NCBI RefSeq assembly: GCF_002892835.1
Contig: NZ_PJMB01000011.1
Coordinates: 1 to 64,000, forward strand
Origin: Arthrobacter sp. AFG7.2
Lineage (GTDB): Bacteria; Actinomycetota; Actinomycetes; Actinomycetales; Micrococcaceae
DNA length: 64,000 nucleotides
Reading direction: 5' to 3'
Shown here: in pieces, positions 1 to 10,109 of the stretch
Numbering within the stretch: position 1 is the stretch's first letter
Layout of the letters: each line of letters begins with the position of its first letter
Made by a program: the position numbers and the translations under genes
The notes under the pieces: generated by a model
Told to the model about the DNA's origin: nothing
Seen by the model: the letters and a program-made list of their open reading frames with translations, nothing else
The model's database searches: none

Positions 1-3000
1 GATCGGGGAGTGACTATGTTTTCCGGGTGAACCGGGACCTGGTGGTCCTCAATGATGTGAATTCCGGCAACGTGTGGCTGGTGAACCAGAACATGCAGCT
101 GGTCAACAACTGGGACGACGTTGTGCCGCCCAAGAACGAGTCCGACGAGCAGGACCAGGAATCCGCGGACAACAACACCATCAACGTCCTGCCGGACCGC
201 ACCAAACCCAACCGGCAGCCGGAAACCAAGCCCGACGCCGTCGGCGTACGTCCCGGACGCACCACCATCCTCAGCGTACTGGACAACGATTCGGACCCTG
301 ACGGCGACGTGCTCACCGCCGCAGTCGGAGATTCCGGACCCCGGTCCGGCAGCCTGGAAAAGATCTACGGCGGCACCGCCTTCCAGGTCTCCGTACCGGC
401 AGACGCGAAACCCGGGACCGAAACGTTCAGCTACAGCGCGTCGGACGGCCGCGGCCTCTCCGCAAGCGGGCAGGTCACCCTGAGCGTCGTTGCGCCCGAT
501 GATAACAAGCCGCCCCAGTTCAAGCGCGGCGACAACACCACCATGCTCGTGGAACAGGGCAAGACGGTCAGCCAGAATATCCTCACGGACTGGATCGATC
601 CGGACGGCGACGACCTGGTCCTCCTCGACGCGAAGGCGGACAACGAGCAGGACCAGGTGAAGGTCCGGCGCGATGGGCTCCTCACCTTCCAGGACTCCGG
701 CGCGACCGCGGGCAAGAAGAACGTGGACGTCACCATCTGGGACGGCAGGGACACTGTCACCGGAAGAGTCTTGGTCAACGTCCAGCCGCCGGGAGCCCTT
801 GCACCGGTGATCAATGCTGACCATGTCACCGCCGTAGTGGGCCAGGACCTTGTCATCTCGCCGCTGAAGAACGACGTCGATCCCAACGGTGGCGCCCTCC
901 GCCTGGCCCAGGTGGAAGCCAACGGTCCCGCTGAACTCGGTCCCGTGACCGACGGCGGAACGTTCACTTTCCGAAGCACCACCCCCGGCCCGGTCTACTT
1001 GACCTACATCGCCAGCAACGGCCCGCAAAGCAGCCAGGGGCTGATCCGCGTTGACGTGGAATCCGGAGATGAGGCCGGCGACCCGGTCGCCGTTCATGAC
1101 GTGGCACTCATGCCCACCGGTGGAAGCGTGCTGCTGGACCCGCTGGCCAACGACTCCGACCCCTCCGGCGGCGTCCTGGTCCTGCAGTCCGTGAAGCTGC
1201 CGGAGAACGCGACGGCGTCCGTCAGCGTGATCAACCACAGCGTCCTGCGCATCACCGACATCCTGGGCACCAAGGACCCGATCCTCTTCGAATACACCAT
1301 GTCCAACGGGAAGAAGTCGGCCACGGGCAGCGTCTCCGTGGTCCCCGTCCCCGCCCCTGCCGTCGTGGAAGCACCCCAGCCCAAACCGGACGAGGTCAAC
1401 GTCCGCGTCAACGACGTCGTCACCATCCCGGTGCTGGAAAACGACACGCACCCGCAGGGCCAGGAGCTCGCAGTGGATCCGGTCCTGCCTCAAGGCGTGG
1501 ATCCCCTGGACGGGAAGAGCTTCGTCTCCGAGAACACCCTCCGCTTTATCGCCGGCAGCCAGCCCAAGACAGTCCGGGCCATTTACAACGCCGTGGACCC
1601 GCAGGGTCAGAAGAGCGCCGCCGCAGTGACCATCCACATCCTGCCGCTCGAAGGGGCCGAGAACTCTCGCCCGCAACCGCGCAACCTCACGGCCCGCGTG
1701 GTGGCCGCCGGCACGGTCCGGATTCCCGTCCCGCTGGACGGCACCGACCCCGACGGCGACTCGGTGCAGCTGACCGGGATCGACAGTACGCCTGCAATGG
1801 GAACGGCCACCGTCGGCAGCAACTTCATCGATTTCACCGCCGCCGGCGACGGCGCCGGAACTGACACTTTCCGCTACAAAGTGGTGGACCGGCAGGGCGC
1901 CGTCAACACCGGCACAGTCACCGTGGGCATCGCACCGCGCGGTGAAATCAACCAGAAGCCCACGCCCGTGGATGACGAAGTAAGGGTCCGGCCGGGCCGG
2001 CAGATCGCCGTCGACGCAACCGGAAATGACACGGACCCCGACGGCGACCTCATCCGCATCCTCAGCGACGGCATCGAAGCCGACCCCGCGCTGCAGGCTA
2101 CCGTGAGCAAAACCAGCGGCCGGATTATCCTGCAGGCACCGGCAGAAGCCGGAACCGTCAACGTCCGCTACACCATCGCGGACGACCGTGACGCCTCCGC
2201 CCAGGCCACCATCCGGGTGATGGTGGACGACGAGGTGCCCCTCAGGGCGCCCATCGCCCGTGACGACAGGGTGACGTCCGCCCAGACCATGGGGAAGACC
2301 GCCGTTGACGTCCCCGTCCTGAAGAACGATGAGGACCCTGACGGCGTAGGGGAAAACCTCAAAATCAGCACCGAGGCCACCACCGCCCGCCCGGGCGCTG
2401 ACGGAACGATGATCGTGGATCTGGCAGAGCAACCCCAGCTCATCCCCTACACCGTCGAGGATGTTGACGGCCAGCAGTCGACGGCGGTGATCTGGGTACC
2501 GGGCCTCGGCCAGCAGATGCCCACCCTGGCCAAGGACGAAGTCCTCGAGGTCGTCGCCGGGCAGTCCGTGGACGTTGATCTGAACGAGTGGATCAAGGTC
2601 CGTGAGGGCCGCTCACCCCGGCTCACCCAGAACGACCGCATCAAGCTCATTGGCGCCGACGGCGGTGATCCCGTCATCGGTGACGGCACAGGCCTGAAGT
2701 ACACGGCAGGCACGGATTACGTGGGTCCCGGCTCGCTCACCTTCGAGGTCACGGACGGCAGCGGCCCGGACGATCCGGAAGGCCTCAAGTCCACCCTGAG
2801 CATCCGGACAAAGGTCCTGCCGAACCCCGACAGGAACAACCCACCGGAGCTGCTCGGCGCCACCGTGGAGGTGCCCAAGGGTGACTCCGCCGCTATTGAC
2901 CTGGGCAAGCTGATCTCGGACCCGGACGGGGACGACGTCGGGAAGATGAAGTACGAACTGGTGGGCGGATCGCCTGCCGGCTTCAACACCAGCCTGGACG

Positions 3001-5132
3001 GCAACACCCTGAGGGTCTCCGCCGCCGACTCAAGCGGCTCAGGGACCACCGCCGCCGTGCAGGTCAAGGCAAAGGACCCCCGCGGGCTCGAAGCCACTGC
3101 CACCTACCAGCTGAAGGTCACGGCCTCGAACCGTCCCAAGCCAGTGGCTAATGATGACGTGCAGGACAACGTTGCCGCCGGCAAACCCGTGACAGTCAAT
3201 GTGCTGGCCAACGATGCCAACCCCTTCCCGGAGACGGCGCTGAAGATCACTGCTGCCGCAACCGAAACGGGCAGCGGCAACGTGGACGTGAACGGCGACT
3301 CCATCACCGTGACGCCCGCGCCGGGGTTCACCGGGACCATGGTTGTGTCCTACACCGTGGCGGACAAGACGGAGGAGCCCTCACGCCAGGCAACTGCCCG
3401 GGTCCGCCTTACCGTCAAGGACAAGCCACAGGCTCCCACCACCCCGCAGGCACAGAGCGTGGGGGACCAGACGGCGCTCCTGAACTGGTCGGCACCCGCT
3501 GACCGCGGCTCGGCCATCACCAAGTACACCGTGTACGGCGACGGCGGGTTCCAGCAGGACTGCCCGGCCAACACCTGTACACTCAACGGCCTGGTCAACA
3601 ACACCAAGTACTACTTCCAGGTCACGGCCACCAACGAGTTTGGCGAGTCCGACCGGTCACCGGCCTCTGCCGAGGTACGTCCCGACGTGAAACCCGATAC
3701 TCCGCTGGCGCCGTCGATGAAGTTCGGCGACAAGGAGCTGTCCATCAACTGGTCCGCACCTGCAAGCAAAGGCTCGCCAGTGAAGTCCTACGACCTGGAG
3801 ATTTCACCCCCTCCGGCGGGACAAAACGCCCAAATCCAGAACCTGACCGCTGTCAGCTATGTCTGGAAGGGACTGCAGAACGGCGTCTCCTACAAAGTCC
3901 GGGTCCTGGCCCGCAACGACGCCAAGGAACCGTCCGAATGGAGCCCTTACTCAGCAGCTGAGGTGCCCGCCGGCGTGCCGGCGACTCCTACGGCCCCCAC
4001 GGCCGCAGATGGAGGGTCGGTTGGTTCCCAAAGCCAGCTGAAAGTCACATGGGCCGCGCCCAACAACAACGGCGACGCCGTCTCGGCCTACACGCTGACC
4101 ACCCTCCGGGGCGGCGCTGTGGTGTCCAGCCAGCAGGTGGCCGGCACGTCGCAGAACGTCACCGTGGACAACTCCGAAGCGGGCTATACGTTCACTGTGT
4201 CGGCCACCAACAAGGCGGGCACTTCCGGCACCAGCGCGCAGTCCGCTGCTGTCCGTGCCGTGGGTAAGCCCGGCATGGTGAGCCAACCGACAGCAACCCT
4301 GATGGACACCGGCGGCGATGGTGGAAGGATCGACGTCAGGTTCACTCCGCTGAACGATGCCCAGCGTAACGGGTCGGCAGCCACCGAAATCACCTACAGA
4401 TACAGCCTCACCTCGGGCGGCGGCAGCGGCACGATTCCGGCAGGCGGCGGACCTGTTCCGGCGGCCAACGGCACCCCGACCGCCGTTGTGGTCTGGGCCG
4501 TATCGACCCGCAGCGCAACTGCCGGCGATGCCAGCCCGGCGTCGAACTCCGTCAATCCTTACGGCCTGGCCTTTGCGCCGGACGTCAACGGCAGCAAGAG
4601 CAGCGGCGTGGGGGACGAGACAGTGTCGTGGACGTGGAACGAGCCGAACGGCAACGGCCGGGCGGTGACGGGCTACCAGTACAGCCTGGACAACGGACCG
4701 TGGCAGGACACCCAGCAACGGTCCTTCTCCAAGAGTGTTGGGTTCAGCGAGACCCACAAACTAGAGGTCCGTGCCATCAGCGGTGGCCAGAAAGGGCGAA
4801 TTGGCAGTGATACGTCCCGCAGCGGGGCGGAACCGCCGCCCCCGGTCCCGGACTCGTGGAAGGTCACTGCCCCGGTGCGAACCTGCACCGAGCCGCGGTA
4901 TGGAACTGACAGCTACCGGAACACCAACCCGGACCAGTGCGTCAGTCCCGGCATCTGGTTCAACGCGGGACGGGTTGCCGAGGCAGATTCCTACGTGGTC
5001 TGGTACAAGACCTCGAACAATCCCAGTGGAATCTGGTACCGCCTCTCCACCGGGGAAGCGGCTGGCAACTACGCCAGGTGCGACACCGTCTCACTGGGCT
5101 GCAACCCGCCCAACGGCATGCCCCGGCGATAA
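1..5132 (+). CDS. giant Ig-like/fibronectin type III repeat surface protein, 5' partial
   Basis: The reading frame is open from base 3, so the GTG at 27 is probably internal and the gene starts upstream of the window. The visible part (about 1700 residues) begins with a segment that may end a beta-propeller-like region. About eleven Ig-like/cadherin-like modules follow, recurring every 95-100 residues (near 292, 597, 877, 1156, 1447, 1746, 2034, 2332, 2600, 2917 and 3215). Most carry an NDxDPDGD-type motif. Four to five fibronectin III modules (about 3430-4850) come next, and then a C-terminal domain with four cysteines. No LPXTG motif or C-terminal anchor is visible, so I expect an N-terminal membrane anchor upstream. 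It is the first visible gene of the long MoxR/FHA/kinase/FtsK operon. An extracellular adhesive, structural or sensing role is inferred; the ligand is unknown. Confidence 0.88.
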   Translation, partial: SGSDYVFRVNRDLVVLNDVNSGNVWLVNQNMQLVNNWDDVVPPKNESDEQDQESADNNTINVLPDRTKPNRQPETKPDAVGVRPGRTTILSVLDNDSDPDGDVLTAAVGDSGPRSGSLEKIYGGTAFQVSVPADAKPGTETFSYSASDGRGLSASGQVTLSVVAPDDNKPPQFKRGDNTTMLVEQGKTVSQNILTDWIDPDGDDLVLLDAKADNEQDQVKVRRDGLLTFQDSGATAGKKNVDVTIWDGRDTVTGRVLVNVQPPGALAPVINADHVTAVVGQDLVISPLKNDVDPNGGALRLAQVEANGPAELGPVTDGGTFTFRSTTPGPVYLTYIASNGPQSSQGLIRVDVESGDEAGDPVAVHDVALMPTGGSVLLDPLANDSDPSGGVLVLQSVKLPENATASVSVINHSVLRITDILGTKDPILFEYTMSNGKKSATGSVSVVPVPAPAVVEAPQPKPDEVNVRVNDVVTIPVLENDTHPQGQELAVDPVLPQGVDPLDGKSFVSENTLRFIAGSQPKTVRAIYNAVDPQGQKSAAAVTIHILPLEGAENSRPQPRNLTARVVAAGTVRIPVPLDGTDPDGDSVQLTGIDSTPAMGTATVGSNFIDFTAAGDGAGTDTFRYKVVDRQGAVNTGTVTVGIAPRGEINQKPTPVDDEVRVRPGRQIAVDATGNDTDPDGDLIRILSDGIEADPALQATVSKTSGRIILQAPAEAGTVNVRYTIADDRDASAQATIRVMVDDEVPLRAPIARDDRVTSAQTMGKTAVDVPVLKNDEDPDGVGENLKISTEATTARPGADGTMIVDLAEQPQLIPYTVEDVDGQQSTAVIWVPGLGQQMPTLAKDEVLEVVAGQSVDVDLNEWIKVREGRSPRLTQNDRIKLIGADGGDPVIGDGTGLKYTAGTDYVGPGSLTFEVTDGSGPDDPEGLKSTLSIRTKVLPNPDRNNPPELLGATVEVPKGDSAAIDLGKLISDPDGDDVGKMKYELVGGSPAGFNTSLDGNTLRVSAADSSGSGTTAAVQVKAKDPRGLEATATYQLKVTASNRPKPVANDDVQDNVAAGKPVTVNVLANDANPFPETALKITAAATETGSGNVDVNGDSITVTPAPGFTGTMVVSYTVADKTEEPSRQATARVRLTVKDKPQAPTTPQAQSVGDQTALLNWSAPADRGSAITKYTVYGDGGFQQDCPANTCTLNGLVNNTKYYFQVTATNEFGESDRSPASAEVRPDVKPDTPLAPSMKFGDKELSINWSAPASKGSPVKSYDLEISPPPAGQNAQIQNLTAVSYVWKGLQNGVSYKVRVLARNDAKEPSEWSPYSAAEVPAGVPATPTAPTAADGGSVGSQSQLKVTWAAPNNNGDAVSAYTLTTLRGGAVVSSQQVAGTSQNVTVDNSEAGYTFTVSATNKAGTSGTSAQSAAVRAVGKPGMVSQPTATLMDTGGDGGRIDVRFTPLNDAQRNGSAATEITYRYSLTSGGGSGTIPAGGGPVPAANGTPTAVVVWAVSTRSATAGDASPASNSVNPYGLAFAPDVNGSKSSGVGDETVSWTWNEPNGNGRAVTGYQYSLDNGPWQDTQQRSFSKSVGFSETHKLEVRAISGGQKGRIGSDTSRSGAEPPPPVPDSWKVTAPVRTCTEPRYGTDSYRNTNPDQCVSPGIWFNAGRVAEADSYVVWYKTSNNPSGIWYRLSTGEAAGNYARCDTVSLGCNPPNGMPRR

Positions 5133-5186
5133 CCCTTCATCAGCTGCAGCACCAGCACACTTACGCACCAAGAGAAAGAGCACCCT

Positions 5187-6158
5187 ATGACCATGACCAC
5201 CGAGCAGGCCGCCTGGTTTGCCGACACCTTTGAGAAGCTCGTTGCCAACGTGGGGCAGGCGGTGCTGGGCAAGGAGCACGTCATCCGGCTCACCTTCACC
5301 GCGATGCTGGCCGAGGGCCACGTGCTGTTCGAGGACGCCCCCGGCACCGGCAAGACCTCCCTGGCCCGGGCGCTTGCGGCCACCGTGCAGGGCTCGAACA
5401 ACCGCATCCAGTTCACCCCTGACCTGCTGCCCTCGGACGTCACCGGTGTGACCATCTATGACCAGAAGACGCAGAAGTTCGAGTTCCACAAGGGCCCGAT
5501 CTTCAACAACATCGTCCTTGCCGACGAAATCAACCGTGCCTCGCCGAAGACTCAGTCTGCCCTGCTGGAAGTCATGGAGGAGTCCAGAGTCACAGTGGAC
5601 GGCGTCACCTATGAGGCAGGGCGGCCGTTCATGGTCATGGCCACGCAGAACCCCATCGAACAGGCCGGGACCTACCGCCTGCCCGAGGCGCAGTTGGACC
5701 GCTTCCTGATCAAGACTTCCATCGGCTACCCGGACCACGCCTCCACCGTCCGGCTGCTGGGCGGCTCCAACCTGAAGGACCGGTCCCAGGAACTCTCGGC
5801 CGTCATCACCACCCAGGCGGTGGCGGACATGGCGGACCTCGCGGCCACCGTGCACGTGGACACCGCCGTGCTGGAATACATCTCCAGGCTGTGTGAAGAG
5901 ACCCGCAGTGCCCCTGAAACCCGCCTTGGCGTGTCGGTGCGTGGTGCGTTGGCCATGGTCCGGGCAGCAAAGGTCTGGGCGGCCGGGCAGGGGCGAAACT
6001 TCGTCCTCCCGGACGACATCAAGGAACTGGCCTCCGTCGTATGGACCCACCGCTTTGTGATGGATCCCGAAGCGGAGTTCTCCGGAGCCACGCCCGAAGC
6101 GGTGCTGACACGGATCCTGGCGGACGTCGCCGCCCCGCAGCAGCGCACCAACGCCTGA
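5187..6158 (+). CDS. MoxR-family AAA+ ATPase
   Basis: This 323-residue protein is a complete MoxR-type AAA+ ATPase. The Walker A motif PGTGKTS has Lys56, the Walker B segment reads VLADEINRASPKTQSALLEVM, and the sensor-1 region reads MATQNPIEQAGTYRLPEAQ. MoxR ATPases act as chaperone-like remodelling factors and are commonly encoded next to DUF58, VWA and transglutaminase-fold proteins, exactly as here. It lies 54 nt after the giant Ig/Fn3 gene and 49 nt before the DUF58 gene, so it is probably cotranscribed. Its client is unknown; the DUF58 and transglutaminase-fold membrane proteins are the best candidates. Confidence 0.95.
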   Translation: MTMTTEQAAWFADTFEKLVANVGQAVLGKEHVIRLTFTAMLAEGHVLFEDAPGTGKTSLARALAATVQGSNNRIQFTPDLLPSDVTGVTIYDQKTQKFEFHKGPIFNNIVLADEINRASPKTQSALLEVMEESRVTVDGVTYEAGRPFMVMATQNPIEQAGTYRLPEAQLDRFLIKTSIGYPDHASTVRLLGGSNLKDRSQELSAVITTQAVADMADLAATVHVDTAVLEYISRLCEETRSAPETRLGVSVRGALAMVRAAKVWAAGQGRNFVLPDDIKELASVVWTHRFVMDPEAEFSGATPEAVLTRILADVAAPQQRTNA

Positions 6159-6207
6159 CGGCCCCGGCCAAACCCACCACTTCCCAAGCACCAACGAAGG
6201 CACACAT

Positions 6208-7539
6208 ATGTCCAGCGGCACCCCGTTGACCCGGCTCACGGAGCGTCTGAAGCAACCTTTCCCCAGGAACGGCAGTCAAGGCGCCCTGCACCCCTCAGCA
6301 GTGTGGGCGGAGGCAAGGAACACCGCAGCCATGGTGTCTGCGCCCGCCTGGCGAACCATCCGTGAGGCCTGGATGAAGCACGCCTGGCCCGTGCTGTCCG
6401 TGGTCAGCGTCCTGGGGTGGTCCGTGCTCGCAGCCTCTATCCTGCTCTGGACAACGGGGCAGGCGTTTGGCTGGCAGGAGGCTAAGGCCGCAGCCATTGC
6501 GGCGTTCGTCATGTTCGCGATTGCGGTCGCCTTCGTCCTGGGCCGTTCATCCTACGGCGTGGTCCTCGATCTTGCCCGGACGCGGGTGGCAGTGGGGGAC
6601 AGCGCTGTTGGCAGCATCGCCGTATCCAACACCTCAGCCAGGCCGCTGTTGCCGGCAGCCCTCGAGCTTCCGGTGGGCAACGTCACCGCGGTGTTCCACC
6701 TGCCGCGCATGAAGCCGCAACAGGTCCACGAGGATCTCTTCACCATTCCCACGGCGCGCCGGGCCGTGATCGTCGTCGGGCCCGTCAGGTCAGTCCGGGC
6801 AGACCCGCTGCACCTCTTGCGCCGGCAGGTCCTGTGGACGGAACCGGAAGACTTGTTCGTCCATCCCCGCACAGTGGCCCTGGCGGGTTCGGCGGCAGGC
6901 TTCATCCGGGACCTGGAAGGCATGCCCACCACAGACCTTTCCAGTGCCGACGTCTCCTTTCACGCACTGCGGGACTACGTCCCGGGGGATGACCGGCGGC
7001 ACATCCACTGGAAAACCACGGCGCGGACCAACAAGCTTATGGTGCGCCAGTTCGAGGAAACCCGCCGCGCCCACCTGGCCATCTCGCTGTCCATCAACAC
7101 TGATGAATACGCCTCCGAAGCCGAGTTCGAAATGGCCATCTCCGCAGCCGCGTCCATCGGCCGGCAGGCCATCCGGGAGCAGCGCGAGCTGGACGTCCTC
7201 ACCCAAAAAGGCCCGCTCCGCTGCGAAACCGGCCGGAACATGCTCGACGACATGACGCGCATCATCGGAGCCCCGATGCGCCGGACCGCCGTCGACCTCG
7301 CCCGGACCCTTGCCGACACCGTCCCCAACGCCTCCGTAGTCTTTTTCGTGGTGGGCAGCAACGTGACCGCCACGCAGCTGCGCTCCGCCTCCGCTTCCGT
7401 CCCGCCGGGAGTCCGCAGCCTCGCCGTCCGCGTCGACGCCGGTGCCCCGCCCACCCGGGCGAACATCGGAGACCTCACGGTCCTGACGCTCGGTGACCTG
7501 AATGACCTGGCCATCGTCCTGAGAAAGGCCGCAGCATGA
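6208..7539 (+). CDS. DUF58 domain-containing membrane protein
   Basis: This 443-residue protein has two hydrophobic segments at about residues 60-112. A soluble region follows with the DUF58 signature around residues 253-270 (LRDYVPGDDRRHIHWK, then TTARTNKLMVRQFEE). DUF58 proteins carry a VWA-like fold after an N-terminal membrane hairpin and typically pair with MoxR ATPases. The upstream spacing is 49 nt. The stop codon overlaps the start of the transglutaminase-fold gene in an ATGA, which argues for translational coupling. Molecular function is unknown. The neighbourhood suggests it links the MoxR ATPase to the membrane complex. Confidence 0.92.
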   Translation: MSSGTPLTRLTERLKQPFPRNGSQGALHPSAVWAEARNTAAMVSAPAWRTIREAWMKHAWPVLSVVSVLGWSVLAASILLWTTGQAFGWQEAKAAAIAAFVMFAIAVAFVLGRSSYGVVLDLARTRVAVGDSAVGSIAVSNTSARPLLPAALELPVGNVTAVFHLPRMKPQQVHEDLFTIPTARRAVIVVGPVRSVRADPLHLLRRQVLWTEPEDLFVHPRTVALAGSAAGFIRDLEGMPTTDLSSADVSFHALRDYVPGDDRRHIHWKTTARTNKLMVRQFEETRRAHLAISLSINTDEYASEAEFEMAISAAASIGRQAIREQRELDVLTQKGPLRCETGRNMLDDMTRIIGAPMRRTAVDLARTLADTVPNASVVFFVVGSNVTATQLRSASASVPPGVRSLAVRVDAGAPPTRANIGDLTVLTLGDLNDLAIVLRKAAA

Positions 7540-10109
7540 CCTCCACCGACGGCCTTCGCCCCCGCTCAGCACGGCAGCGAACCACAGCGCCGCGCACCAC
7601 CCGGAGCGCTTCGCGGCACCAGCCCGATTCAGCCTTTGCCGACGGCCAGCCGCTCTGGCATTTCATCCTCGACGCCGGTGCCCTGACGGTATTGCTGGGG
7701 CTGGGCCTGCTGGGGTTTGGCCTCAGCTTCGGCGGCGACCCCTACTACCTGCTGTCCGGCTTCGGCGGGATCATCCTGGGCCTGGCCCTCGGTGCCGTGA
7801 ACGCCCACCTGCGGCTGGGGCTGCTCATCACCACCGCCCTTGCCCTGGGCGCCTACCTGGTCTTCGGCACGCTGCTGGCGGTGCCTGACGCCGCCATCGC
7901 CGGCTTCGTCCCCACCCTGGACTCGCTCCGCACCCTCCTGCTGGGCATTGTCTTCGCGTGGAAGGACATGCTGACGGTTGGCGTTCCCGTCGGCACAGCC
8001 GGCGGCGTGCTGATCGTGCCCTTCCTGAGCTCCATGATCACGGCGCTCGTGGCCGCCATCCTGACCTGGCGCCTGAGGAGCCCCTACTTCCCGCTGTTGC
8101 CGGTGCTGGTCCTGTTCGTTACGGGCATCGCGTTCAGCACCAATGCCGCCTTCCTCACCTTGGAACGCGGCATCGGCCTCACCGTTTTGGGCATCGCCTG
8201 GGCCACCTTCCGCCGCGATGCCCTCCGGAAAAATTCCACGCGCATGGTCTCGGTCAACAACCCGCAGACGGATTCCGCCACTGCACAGCGGGCGAGGCTC
8301 CGCCGGCTGGGTCTGGCCGCCGGCGTCATTGCCGCCAGCGTGGCGGTTACCGCGCTTTCCGCCCCGCTGGTCACCGCGGGCAATGAGCGGAAGGTCCTCC
8401 GGAACGTCGTGGTCCCGCCGTTCGACCCGAAGGACTACATCACTCCGCTGGCCAGTTTCCGGACCCTGGTCAAGGACAAGAAGGACGACACGCTGTTCGT
8501 GGTCAAGGGCCTGCCCCGCGATGGGCGGGTACGGCTGGGGGCACTGGATGCCTTCAACGGAACCAACTACACCATGGACCCCAACGGCTCCGGCAACTTC
8601 AGCAAAGTGGGGGACACTGAGTCGATCAACACCCTGGCTGACACCTCCGGGGTTGTTCCGACCAATGACTACGCGGTTAATATCACCATCGAGGACTACC
8701 AGGGTTTCTTCGTTCCCGGGGGCCGCAAGACCACGGGGTTGAGCTTCGACGACACCGCATCAGCCGCGGCATCGGGCTTGTACTTCAATTCCGGCACCGA
8801 CACCGCAGTCACCACCAGCGGCCTGTCCCGCGGCGATTCCTACAGGGTCCAGGTTTCGGATCCCGTGAAGCTGGAACACGGGCAGCTGACGCAGTACGAC
8901 TTCGCGAAGCTCTCGCTTCCGGACGCCGTGGAAGTGCCCCCGGTGGTGGGGTCGCAGGCCAATGACCTTTCCGCAGATGCGCCGACGGCGATCGACCGGG
9001 TCCGGCAGATCGAAGCCCATTTCCAGAAAACCGGCGCGTTCAGCAACGGGCTGGTCAGCGAGGGCCAGCTGCCCAGCGTCTCCGGCCACGGTTCCGCCCG
9101 CATCAGGAACCTCCTGACGGCCAAGCAGATGCTCGGCGACGATGAGCAGTATGCCGTGGCCATGTCCCTGATGCTCCGCCACCTGGGTATCCCGTCCCGT
9201 GTGGTGATGGGTTTTTACCCTGAGCCCACCAGCCCGGAAAACGGCGCAGGCGAGGTGAGGATTACCGGCAAGGACGTCCACGCCTGGGTGGAAGTGGCTT
9301 TTGAACGGGTGGGCTGGGTGAGCTTCGACCCGACACCGCCCAAGGACAACATTCCCATCCCGCCGGACCCGGAGAACAAGTCGAAACCCAAGCCGCAGGT
9401 CCTGCAGCCGCCGCCCCCGCCGCAGGAACCGGCGGACCTTCCCCCGGACTCGTCACCGGATGCGCTGGACGCGGACCAGAAGAAGAACAACCCCTGGCTC
9501 TTCTGGGGTGCGCTGCTGGGCGCCCTGGGCATGGCGCTGATCCCGCTGGGCATCCTTGTGCTGCCGCTTCTGCTGATTGCCCTGCTTAAATCACGACGGC
9601 GGAAGTCCCGGTTCAGCCAGGGCCATCCGGCGCAGCGCGTGGGCGGCGGCTGGAGCGAAGTGGTCAGCCTTGCCACGGATATGGGAGCCGCCGTGGACAC
9701 CCGGGCCACCCGCCGCGAGAGTGCCGCAGTCCTGGCCGATGCGTTCCCGGCCGCGGGCAGCACCACCACACTGCTGGCCCGGCGCGCTGATGCCTCCATC
9801 TTCGGTGCAGGCCAGCCCAGCGAGGACGAGGTCCGTGAGTACTGGACAATCGTGGACAGCTCCCTTAAGGAGATGACCTCGACGGCCGGTTTCTGGCGGC
9901 GGCAGCAAGCGAAATTCTCGCCCAGGTCGCTGCTGGCCGACGCGCGCAAAACCCTCGCAGCGCGCGGCCCCCTGGCACTTCCGGCCCTTAAGGCACCAAA
10001 CTTTGCCGCCCGCCGTCGTCCGGGAACCGCCGGAAACGGGTCCGACGGAACCAGCTCCCAGGCGGCTCCAACGCCGGAAACGCCCAAGCGCGGACCTGAA
10101 GCGCCGTGA
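7536..10109 (+). CDS. membrane transglutaminase-fold protein, catalytic Cys replaced (probable pseudoenzyme)
   Basis: This 857-residue protein has about seven N-terminal membrane segments (residues 45-285), an extracytoplasmic transglutaminase-like core, a Pro-rich linker, one more membrane segment (about 650-680) and a cytoplasmic tail. It resembles TgpA-type proteins. The core keeps the His (HAWVEV, His582) and Asp (SFDPTPP, Asp598) of the triad. The nucleophile motif, normally G-x-C-E-[HQ]-[FY]-A, reads GDDEQYAVA, which puts Asp536 where Cys should be. It starts within the end of the DUF58 gene (ATGA) and overlaps the next gene by GTGA. A cell-wall binding or structural role rather than catalysis is my inference. 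The family assignment is firm; inactivity is likely but untested. Confidence 0.88.
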   Translation: MTSTDGLRPRSARQRTTAPRTTRSASRHQPDSAFADGQPLWHFILDAGALTVLLGLGLLGFGLSFGGDPYYLLSGFGGIILGLALGAVNAHLRLGLLITTALALGAYLVFGTLLAVPDAAIAGFVPTLDSLRTLLLGIVFAWKDMLTVGVPVGTAGGVLIVPFLSSMITALVAAILTWRLRSPYFPLLPVLVLFVTGIAFSTNAAFLTLERGIGLTVLGIAWATFRRDALRKNSTRMVSVNNPQTDSATAQRARLRRLGLAAGVIAASVAVTALSAPLVTAGNERKVLRNVVVPPFDPKDYITPLASFRTLVKDKKDDTLFVVKGLPRDGRVRLGALDAFNGTNYTMDPNGSGNFSKVGDTESINTLADTSGVVPTNDYAVNITIEDYQGFFVPGGRKTTGLSFDDTASAAASGLYFNSGTDTAVTTSGLSRGDSYRVQVSDPVKLEHGQLTQYDFAKLSLPDAVEVPPVVGSQANDLSADAPTAIDRVRQIEAHFQKTGAFSNGLVSEGQLPSVSGHGSARIRNLLTAKQMLGDDEQYAVAMSLMLRHLGIPSRVVMGFYPEPTSPENGAGEVRITGKDVHAWVEVAFERVGWVSFDPTPPKDNIPIPPDPENKSKPKPQVLQPPPPPQEPADLPPDSSPDALDADQKKNNPWLFWGALLGALGMALIPLGILVLPLLLIALLKSRRRKSRFSQGHPAQRVGGGWSEVVSLATDMGAAVDTRATRRESAAVLADAFPAAGSTTTLLARRADASIFGAGQPSEDEVREYWTIVDSSLKEMTSTAGFWRRQQAKFSPRSLLADARKTLAARGPLALPALKAPNFAARRRPGTAGNGSDGTSSQAAPTPETPKRGPEAP

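Noticed and set aside
5091..6239. A long minus-strand open frame over the MoxR gene
   Set aside because: MoxR motifs on the plus strand are complete; the antisense frame shows only the usual high-GC third-position bias.
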